From assembly GCA_011065235.1 (NCBI GenBank), contig JAAKFB010000097.1, positions 1-6,842 on the forward strand: DNA of 6,842 bases, written 5' to 3'. The DNA is from Chlamydiota bacterium (GTDB lineage: Bacteria; Chlamydiota; Chlamydiia; Chlamydiales; Rhabdochlamydiaceae). Of this stretch, positions 1 through 6,179 are shown in pieces. The notes under the pieces were generated by a model. That model searched no databases, was not told where the DNA came from, and was given only the letters and a program-made list of their open reading frames with translations. Numbering within the stretch: the first letter of the stretch is position 1; every line of letters starts with the position of its first letter. Both the position numbers and the translations under genes were made by a program.

Positions 1-5
1 ATTAA

Positions 6-629
6 ACATCAATCAAAGTCGATCTGCAAAGCGTAGTATTTATTGCCTTTGTAGAAAAAAAAAATAAGACAAAGCAAAGGTCTATTGATTCTGCCTTTAT
101 CAAAATAAACACAATACAGCATCTACTCCATATAGGAATTCCCGAGGGAATTGAAAAGAACATTCACCCTGAAGAAGTGATAAAAATTCGTTTCGAAGTA
201 GATACGGATCCACCTGTAGATGGTGCTATGACAGAAAATGCTCTTCTTTTACTCCCCTCTCCCTTTTCTGTTAAAACTTTCCGGCTAGAAGATTTATTTG
301 CCGGCAAGGTTCATGCAACACTCTGCAGAGAATGGAAAGGACGTGTCAAGGGAAGAGATTGGTATGACTTAGTGTGGTTTGTTTCAAGAAACATTCCTTT
401 GAACATCAACTATCTTGAGCAAAGAATGCGTCAAAGTGGTTATTGGACTTTAAAGGCAAAAATGTCCTCTGAAGACCTTTTGAACCTATTTGATCAAAAA
501 ATTGAGAAGCTAGATATTAACTCAGCAAAAGATGACATTATCAATTTTATTAGAGACTCCTCTCAAATCGAGATTTGGTCTAAAGATTTTTTCAGGCAAA
601 TAGCCGGAAAAATCAAAATTAACCTTTAG
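6..629 (+). pseudogene. AbiEii/AbiGii-type nucleotidyltransferase toxin, C-terminal remnant
   Basis: The frame is open from base 6 to the TAG at 627-629 and is closed on the left by an in-frame TAA at 3-5. The first possible start in frame is a GTG at 177, but family-like sequence already appears before it (SAFIK at 90-104). After it come FEVDTDPP (192-215), DLFAGKVHA (291-317) and KGRDWYDLVW (348-377), then an acidic helical tail. These match the C-terminal half of AbiEii-family nucleotidyltransferases, the toxin of type IV abortive-infection toxin-antitoxin pairs, usually about 270-300 residues. The N-terminal half, with the GG(S/T)-type and DxD catalytic motifs, is absent, and no antitoxin gene is visible. 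It is therefore probably a decayed or frameshifted copy, inactive as it stands. A short protein translated from GTG 177 (150 aa) remains possible. The region looks AT-richer than the following operon, consistent with separate acquisition. Confidence 0.6.
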
Positions 630-707
630 TAAAAAAAATCTTGGCCCTTGGCGGCGAAAGTAATTCACATACACCTCTAAGTTTGTTCCTTTTTTTTTGA
701 ATTCGCT

Positions 708-716
708 TGGTATAAA
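708..716 (+). promoter_or_regulatory. Candidate extended -10 promoter for the secretin operon
   Basis: TGGTATAAA gives a TG-N-TATAAA extended -10 element about 60 bases upstream of the secretin start. No good -35 sits at 16-18 bp: TTGAAT at 697 is too close and TTGTTC at 683 is too far. Extended -10 promoters can do without a -35. This is the only promoter-like element seen in the 630-774 gap, and no hairpin-plus-T-run terminator for the upstream remnant was found there, although an 8-T run lies at 691-698. Confidence 0.35.
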
Positions 717-745
717 ATCTAAAATTGACTAACTTTTCAAATCAG

Positions 746-761
746 GCCTCATGTGTGAGGC
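746..761 (+). promoter_or_regulatory. Leader hairpin covering a Shine-Dalgarno-like GAGG
   Basis: GCCTCA (746-751) and TGAGGC (756-761) form a perfect 6-bp stem with a TGTG loop just upstream of the secretin start. The right arm contains GAGG (757-760), the best ribosome-binding-like sequence near the gene. It lies 8 bases before GTG 769 and 14 before ATG 775. The left arm and loop include the alternative ATG at 751. Folding could limit translation initiation. This is an observation of complementarity only. Confidence 0.35.
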
Positions 762-774
762 GGTGTATGTGCGC

Positions 775-3700
775 ATGAAATTTTGGTATCGAATTTTCTT
801 ACTTTTTCTCCTCTTCATCCCGATAGGATTGACATCGGATGATGGAGAGTTGCAAGAGTTTGATGATGACGCGTTTTTATCTGCAAAAACAGAGCCTCCT
901 GCATCCGATGGACTGATTGGATGGTCCCTTTTTAGTTCTGGCGGCGAAGACAAATACATCATCAACTTCAACAATGTCTCAATGATTGAGTATTTGCGCT
1001 TTGTCAACCGCATTTCCAATGTGAATTTTCAGTTCGAAGAAACCGAGGTCGACTTCCCCATCACGGTGATGTCTGATGACCCATTAACCGTTCAGAATAT
1101 CCTCTCAACCTTGATTCAAACGCTGCGCGCACGGGGCCTTTCGATTCTCGAGCAAGATAACACTTTGCTTATCACCCAAAGTAAAGCGATCAATCAAATT
1201 CCTTCGATCGTCACCCCAGACAAAAAAAGTAAAGGCGCTAAAGATGCTCCGATTATCACGCGTGTTTTTCGCGTGCAAAATGCTAACTTGAACTCTGTTG
1301 CGAGCATCATCCGTCCGATGATCTCACAAGGAGCTATGATCGATATCTCTACTGAAACACGTCAATTGATTGTAACCGACATCACCACCAACGTCGATAA
1401 GATTGCGATTTTGCTCAAAACGCTTGATACACCGCATTCCCCTCTAGATATCGACACGTACAAAGCGCGCCACGTTCCCGCAGATCAACTCATTCTGATG
1501 ACCAAGAAGATTGTCGAGCCTTTTTCAGAAGACAATCCCCTAATCTTCGTTCCTCAGCTAGAAACGAACACGATTTTCATCGTCTCGACACCTCATATGA
1601 TCGAGCGTTCGGTCGAGGTGATGGAAGATCTCGATAGAAAGCCAAAAGCGGTGAAAGGACCTATTGGCGATCGGGTTTTTCTCTATAAAATTGAAAACAA
1701 ATCCGCCGATGAGCTTTTAGAGGCGTTGGAAGAAATTGCCGACGAACTGCAAGGGGCCGGAGCCCAATCGGTCAACTTGGTGGCAGCTTTAGAAAACGCA
1801 AAATGGATCAAAGATACAAATTCACTCATGTTCATCACGGATTCGGAGACACAGGGGAAAATCGAGGCGATCCTCAAAACGCTCGACACGTTTACCGAAT
1901 CGCGGAATTTCTACATCTATAAGGTGCAGAAAGCGGGCAGGGAACAGGTAGAGCGTTCGCTGGAACAACTCGTCAAGAGTTTGAAAAGGAGTTCGGCTGA
2001 TCGCGATCTGATCGACACGATTCAGACGATGCGCTACATCAAAGAAACAAATTCGTTCATTTTCACAGGGACCGATGAGTCGCTCAAGCAGTTGCGCGAG
2101 CTTCTTCCCACGTTTGATTCTGCCGTTGCCGAATACTCCCCCTCAAGTCACTTTTGGCTTTACACTCCTAAATATTTGAGTGGAAAAGAGCTCGAAGATG
2201 CAATTGAAGACCTCGAAGACAATCTCTCATCTGCTGGGCTCACAGACGAAGCGCTTCTCAACGCAATCCAATCGATGAAATGGGTCCCCTCGACCAATAC
2301 TCTTTTGTTTACGGGCAGTCCCCCTTCTCTAGAACATATCGAATCGATTCTGACACTCATCGATGTTCCTTCTGGATCTCCGAGCAAAATCTTCATCTAT
2401 AAGCCGAAATACATCTCAAATGAGCAAATAGAAGAGGCACTCGATGAGCTCGCTGATAAACTCGATCACAAAAATGTGACAGATCGGAATTTGGCGTCTG
2501 CCATCGACAACATGACGTGGATTTCCGAGAGCCAAACGTTTTTATTCAAGTCAGATCCAGCAACGATCGACAAAATTGAGACATTCCTCAAAGATCTCGA
2601 CAATCCCAAAGAAGCCGAAGCAATCGCCAATGCCTACTATCTTTACAAACTGAAATTTGCACGGGGCGATGATGTGATCGACCAATTGGAAAAAGTGGCG
2701 AAAAATCTTCCCGAGCGCGATCCGACACAAAAGGCGATTATCGATGTGATTGATGATGCGTCGTTTTTGAAAGACACCAACTCTGTATTGCTCACGGGGG
2801 CGCAAAAAGCAGTCGAAGACGTCAAACTCCTCATCTCTCAATTTGATGTTCCCGGTACCACTCCTTCTTTGGAAAAAACTTCGTTTTTCATCTACAAACC
2901 TGTCAATGTCTCTCCCGATGAACTCGAAGAGGCGTTGAAAGAGACTGCAAACGACTTGAAAAAATCGGGACTCCTCGATCCCACGCTGCTCCAGTCGATC
3001 GACACAATGCGCGTTGTCGAACTGACCAACTCGGTTATTTTCACCGGAACACTAGAGTCTCTAGATAAAACAAAAGAAATCATCAGTACCATCGATGTCA
3101 AGGGTGAAAAAGAAGAATTGGAGAAAGGCTTTACGGGGCAGAATTTCTTCATCTACAAAGTTCGCTACGTTCCGATACAAGAACTCTTGCGCCTTCTTGG
3201 CAATGTCGCTCTCAATCTCGAAAAAGAAGGAGGAGAGAAAAATCGCGGTCTGATCAAGGCAATCAAAACTGCCAAAGAGATCAAAGAGACCAACTCTCTG
3301 CTCTTTACGGGATCTCCTGCTGTTTTAGACAAACTCCAAGAACTTCTCAAACAGCTCGACACACCAGGAGGCCTTGGAGAAGGAGAACTGGGACGCGAAG
3401 CGGGAGACTACTTGGTCTACAAGCCAGTCAATGTAAGCGGTCCTGAATTGATCGACATGATGTGCGATTTTGAGCAAAATTTGAAACAGACGGGTGTGCG
3501 CGAGACCAATCTCTTCCAAACGATTAACAACCTTAAATACATCGAACGGACTGGCTACATTCTGATTTCAGGTGATTCAAAAGCGATTGAAAAAGTGCAA
3601 GAGCTCTTGCGCAAATTCGATGTTCCAGGCCTTGGTGCTGCAGTCACCTCTCTCACACAACTCGAAACGAGCTTTTTGATCTACAAACTCCACTACCACC

Positions 3701-4881
3701 CCGGAGGTGAAATCCAAGACGCTTTGAAGAAAATTGGCTCTGATCTCTCTAGTTCCGATCCACAATCGGGGAGCAAACTACTCTCGGCAATCAATTCGAT
3801 CCAGTGGATTAAAATCACAAATTCACTTCTTGCGACGGGATCTCCTGAAGTGTTGACCCAGTTGAAAGAGCTCATGCAAAACATCGATGTCCCCTTGCGC
3901 CAAGTATTCATCGAAGTATTGATCATCCGCACCACGATCACCAATAACCAACAGTTCGGGCTCCAATGGGGCAGCAAAGTGCAATATCTCAACCGTTTTG
4001 CGGGAGGCGTCAGCAACTTCCCCACTCCAAACCAGGGATCGAGTAGTACGGCTATTGCCCCCGCTCTTGGCAGAGTCAATGCCGTCACCACTCCCGTTCC
4101 CGGTGACATTCCCAATCCTTTTACGGTGACTAGCACAGGTACAGGTGATGTATCGACGCCCGGCGGGTTTGATTTAGGGGTGATTGGAGACATCATCCTT
4201 CACAGAGGAAAAACATTCATTTCTCTCGCATCCTTGGTCACTGCCCTTCAAGGAGACTCCGACGCGGTCATCGTGATGAACCCAAAAATCATTGCCCAGG
4301 ACAATCAACAATCGACCCTTTTTGTTGGACAAAATATCCCTTTCACAGGTTCCAATGTCACCACAACTGGTGCCGTGGGCCAACAAGTTCAATCTAATAT
4401 CGAATATCGCGATGTGGGCACCAATCTCACAATTACCCCCATCTTGGGAACAAATGACATCATCACCCTCGATATTTCCAGTGAAATTACGGATCAGGTA
4501 GAGAATACGACTGGACAAGGCGCTAGCCTACAAGGGCTTCAAACGACCCGTACCTCGCTCAATACACGTGTTCACGTCCCTAGCAAGCATTTTGTCGTCT
4601 TAAGTGGAATGATCTCCGATACAAAGACTCATTTCAAATCGGGCATCCCTTGTCTCGGAGGCCTTCCTGTCATCGGAGCTCTCTTTAGTGAGAACGATCG
4701 GCTAAACTCTCGTGACAACTTAATTTTCTTTCTTCGCCCCACAATCATTGATTCTATTGAAGAATATGAGAAAATCACCGAATATCAAGAGAATCTCTAT
4801 AAAGAACTGGGGTCAAAACAAATTGTTAAAGAAGAAATTGACGATGCGATTGATTGGGTCAGGGACCCTGATTGCGATTAG
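775..4881 (+). CDS. Giant GspD-family outer-membrane secretin with nine N3-like modules
   Basis: This secretin would form the outer-membrane channel of a type II or III secretion system. From ATG 775 it has 1368 residues, versus about 650-760 in ordinary GspD. The start is chosen because MKFWYR plus the hydrophobic run 7-19 makes a signal peptide. GTG 769 and ATG 751 are in-frame alternatives. An acidic linker follows, then an N0 domain (60-137), N1 (161-220, with ITRVFRVQNA and RQLIVTD) and N2 (224-290, with TNTIFIVS). Nine N3-like modules span 301-1040. The secretin core starts at QVFIEVLI (about 1043). It includes VIVMNPKIIAQDNQ, VGQNIPF, YRDVGTNLTITP and, at 1266-1325, the signature IPCLGGLPVIGALF followed by NLIFFLRPTII. 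A Gly/Ser/Thr/Pro-rich segment (about 1075-1140) fits a variable gate loop. The acidic tail is not a recognisable S-domain. GspD-type N0-N1-N2 favours type II, but no gspE/F/G is nearby and chlamydial type III secretins are also secretin-family, so no symbol is given. The next gene begins inside it. Confidence 0.9.
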   Translation: MKFWYRIFLLFLLFIPIGLTSDDGELQEFDDDAFLSAKTEPPASDGLIGWSLFSSGGEDKYIINFNNVSMIEYLRFVNRISNVNFQFEETEVDFPITVMSDDPLTVQNILSTLIQTLRARGLSILEQDNTLLITQSKAINQIPSIVTPDKKSKGAKDAPIITRVFRVQNANLNSVASIIRPMISQGAMIDISTETRQLIVTDITTNVDKIAILLKTLDTPHSPLDIDTYKARHVPADQLILMTKKIVEPFSEDNPLIFVPQLETNTIFIVSTPHMIERSVEVMEDLDRKPKAVKGPIGDRVFLYKIENKSADELLEALEEIADELQGAGAQSVNLVAALENAKWIKDTNSLMFITDSETQGKIEAILKTLDTFTESRNFYIYKVQKAGREQVERSLEQLVKSLKRSSADRDLIDTIQTMRYIKETNSFIFTGTDESLKQLRELLPTFDSAVAEYSPSSHFWLYTPKYLSGKELEDAIEDLEDNLSSAGLTDEALLNAIQSMKWVPSTNTLLFTGSPPSLEHIESILTLIDVPSGSPSKIFIYKPKYISNEQIEEALDELADKLDHKNVTDRNLASAIDNMTWISESQTFLFKSDPATIDKIETFLKDLDNPKEAEAIANAYYLYKLKFARGDDVIDQLEKVAKNLPERDPTQKAIIDVIDDASFLKDTNSVLLTGAQKAVEDVKLLISQFDVPGTTPSLEKTSFFIYKPVNVSPDELEEALKETANDLKKSGLLDPTLLQSIDTMRVVELTNSVIFTGTLESLDKTKEIISTIDVKGEKEELEKGFTGQNFFIYKVRYVPIQELLRLLGNVALNLEKEGGEKNRGLIKAIKTAKEIKETNSLLFTGSPAVLDKLQELLKQLDTPGGLGEGELGREAGDYLVYKPVNVSGPELIDMMCDFEQNLKQTGVRETNLFQTINNLKYIERTGYILISGDSKAIEKVQELLRKFDVPGLGAAVTSLTQLETSFLIYKLHYHPGGEIQDALKKIGSDLSSSDPQSGSKLLSAINSIQWIKITNSLLATGSPEVLTQLKELMQNIDVPLRQVFIEVLIIRTTITNNQQFGLQWGSKVQYLNRFAGGVSNFPTPNQGSSSTAIAPALGRVNAVTTPVPGDIPNPFTVTSTGTGDVSTPGGFDLGVIGDIILHRGKTFISLASLVTALQGDSDAVIVMNPKIIAQDNQQSTLFVGQNIPFTGSNVTTTGAVGQQVQSNIEYRDVGTNLTITPILGTNDIITLDISSEITDQVENTTGQGASLQGLQTTRTSLNTRVHVPSKHFVVLSGMISDTKTHFKSGIPCLGGLPVIGALFSENDRLNSRDNLIFFLRPTIIDSIEEYEKITEYQENLYKELGSKQIVKEEIDDAIDWVRDPDCD
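1675..3894 (+). repeat. Nine tandem N3-like secretin modules inside the CDS
   Basis: Protein-level tandem repeat of 74-88 residues. Modules start at 1675, 1909, 2152, 2389, 2635, 2884, 3145, 3409 and 3673, the last ending at 3894 directly before the secretin core. Each opens with an aromatic or hydrophobic strand ending in YK (FLYK, YIYK, WLYT, FIYK, YLYK, FIYK, FIYK, LVYK, LIYK). Next comes an amphipathic helix rich in E-L-x-x-A-L, a second helix, the strand pair Ix-x-TNS-(L/V/F)-(L/I/M)-FTG, and a closing helix ending in LD(T/V)P. This is the beta-alpha-beta-beta-alpha plan of secretin N domains. The position before QVFIEVLI and the long insert between helix 1 and TNS match N3 best. The copies are well diverged at DNA level, so the expansion is old rather than a recent slippage or assembly artefact. 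Modules 4 (SQTFLF) and 8 (TGYILIS) have lost the TNS signature. Confidence 0.85.
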
Positions 4882-5806
4882 TGCTCTCCTATTTTTTGTC
4901 TCCTGCTACCATGTTCCCAAAGATATCGAACCCAAAATCCACACGAGCATCCAAGATCGCTACCTAAAAGAACTCTCCTCTCCTTTCACTGAACTGACCA
5001 CTCAAGAAAAAAATACATCCTGGGGCAGCGAGTATCTCATTGGGATCCACTTTGCCCGCAATCTCGACCTCTACCGAGCGATCACAGCCTTTCGCAGGGC
5101 CGAAATCCTATACAACGCACAGGACGCTGAACATCGCCAGCTCGAAATCCAATACGAAATCCTCCTTTGCTATTATCTCGGAGGGCGCTACGAGGAGGTC
5201 GATCAGACTTTCGGGCAAAGCGATCTTGCCAAAGTTGGCTCAGATTTCCCCGCCTATCACGATCTGCTCATCATCCTCTATGACACCTACGATCATCTCA
5301 GCGAGCCCGACAAAGCCTGTCACATCCTCGAGCTCATCAAAGAGCACTCCCCTGAGACTTATGACACTCTCGCTATTTCAACGGCGATGCGGCGCGCCGA
5401 TTTCGATGCTCTCGAGTGCATCATCGCTTATCCCACTGAGCGCACCTATCTCAACAATTTACTTGATTGCTACGACCAGAAAAAAAAATCTCCCGCCACA
5501 GCCGCTGCGCTCAACGCCTTTCTTCCTGGCTCGGGCTATCTCTACCTTGGGCAAAAGCAAACAGCTGTCACCGCCTTCCTCGTCAATGGACTTTTCATCG
5601 CTTCATCGGTCTATTTTTTCAAAAATGGCCCCATCGCAGCTGGCATCGTGACGACGAGTTTTGAAGCCGGCTGGTATTTTGGGGGGATCCAAGGGGCTGC
5701 TCTGCAGGCCAAGTGCTACAACGAACGACTCTACGAGCGGATGGCCTCTCCCGAAATGAACCAAAATAAACTCTTCCCAGTATTTCAATTGAATTATGCG
5801 TTTTAA
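4844..5806 (+). CDS. Predicted lipoprotein with TPR-like helices and C-terminal PGSGY membrane domain
   Basis: From ATG 4844 the product is 320 residues and begins MRLIGSGTLI, with a hydrophobic core (8-19) and FVSC at 18-21. This is an acceptable lipobox with Cys21 as the lipidated residue. The frame is open back to ATG 4748, but that start would bury the signal peptide and run deep inside the secretin gene. Residues about 60-210 are helical with TPR-like features (LYRAITAFRRAEILYN, YYLGGRYEEVDQTF). Residues 222-293 carry ALNAFLPGSGYLYLGQ, two hydrophobic stretches (242-259, 263-287) and FEAGWYFGG...AKCYN, a pattern I recognise from TPR-plus-PGxGxxY membrane proteins without a settled function. 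The gene overlaps the secretin by 38 bases with only a weak AAGAAG upstream (4829-4834), so translational coupling is likely. A lipoprotein coupled to a secretin suggests a pilotin or assembly factor. This is inference, and no GspS-like sequence is recognised. Confidence 0.8.
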   Translation: MRLIGSGTLIAISALLFFVSCYHVPKDIEPKIHTSIQDRYLKELSSPFTELTTQEKNTSWGSEYLIGIHFARNLDLYRAITAFRRAEILYNAQDAEHRQLEIQYEILLCYYLGGRYEEVDQTFGQSDLAKVGSDFPAYHDLLIILYDTYDHLSEPDKACHILELIKEHSPETYDTLAISTAMRRADFDALECIIAYPTERTYLNNLLDCYDQKKKSPATAAALNAFLPGSGYLYLGQKQTAVTAFLVNGLFIASSVYFFKNGPIAAGIVTTSFEAGWYFGGIQGAALQAKCYNERLYERMASPEMNQNKLFPVFQLNYAF

Positions 5807-6176
5807 ATTGTTACTTTTTCTACTTCCCCTCACCCTATTTGCCGAAGTGGGCTATGTCGAGCCTTGGGGCAAAGATGCCAAGCTAAAAGTGTCAAACAAA
5901 ACACCTGAGCCGCGCAAAAAACTCTCGCCAATGGCACGTGTCGCAGAGCAAACAATCCTCTTTCATCACAATGTCCTGACGCATATCAGTGGCCCGCGCA
6001 GTCATTTCCGGCCGACCTCTTCGCAATACATGCTAGATGCGATCCGTCAGTACGGTTTTGTCAAGGGGTACATCATGGGTTGTGACAGGTTGCTGCGTGA
6101 AAACGCCGATCCTTGGGTCTATCGAACCACGCTCATCAAAGAAAATCTCTACAAATGGGATCCCCCCAAAGATTAA
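5796..6176 (+). CDS. Secreted YidD-like (membrane protein insertion efficiency factor family) protein
   Basis: The product has 126 residues. MRFKLLLFLLPLTLFA is a clear signal peptide, with likely cleavage after Ala16. A charged linker follows, and from about residue 46 a YidD-type domain: GPRSHFRPTSSQYMLDAIRQ (66-85), YGFVKGY (86-92) and DRLLREN (97-103). This tracks the family pattern G-P-x-C-R-F-x-P-T-C-S-x-Y...A-x-x-x-x-G...KG...R. Both usual cysteines are Ser here (Ser69-like and Ser75), and the terminal DPVP-type motif is altered. Ordinary YidD is a cytoplasmic-side, amphipathic helper of YidC. A cleavable signal peptide suggests this version works in the periplasm or envelope instead. 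ATG 5796 overlaps the lipoprotein stop in ATGCGTTTTAA, with no separate ribosome-binding site, so it should be coupled to it. It ends 3 bases before the convergent gene. Confidence 0.8.
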   Translation: MRFKLLLFLLPLTLFAEVGYVEPWGKDAKLKVSNKTPEPRKKLSPMARVAEQTILFHHNVLTHISGPRSHFRPTSSQYMLDAIRQYGFVKGYIMGCDRLLRENADPWVYRTTLIKENLYKWDPPKD

Positions 6177-6179
6177 ATC

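Noticed and set aside
55..64. Run of ten A residues as a programmed frameshift site
   Set aside because: The family-like reading continues in the same frame on both sides of the run (FVEKKNKTKQ), so no shift is needed there.
691..698. T-run as terminator of the AbiEii remnant
   Set aside because: No stable stem-loop precedes it. The preceding 50 bases show no useful inverted repeat.
725..730. TTGACT as a -35 element
   Set aside because: No -10-like hexamer lies 16-18 bases downstream. The sequence there is the GC-rich leader hairpin.
3693..4196. 167-codon open frame on the minus strand
   Set aside because: It lies wholly inside the secretin core, whose plus-strand protein matches the family throughout. 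The minus-strand product shows no domain pattern, and its composition mirrors the opposite strand.
4748..4843. Upstream start at 4748 for the lipoprotein
   Set aside because: It would add 32 lysine-rich residues before the hydrophobic signal and overlap the secretin by 134 bases. ATG 4844 gives a standard lipoprotein signal.
5040..5651. 203-codon plus-strand open frame inside the lipoprotein gene
   Set aside because: It is a Ser/Thr/Pro/Leu-rich product of an alternative frame. The overlapping lipoprotein frame has a signal peptide and recognisable motifs, so this is a shadow.
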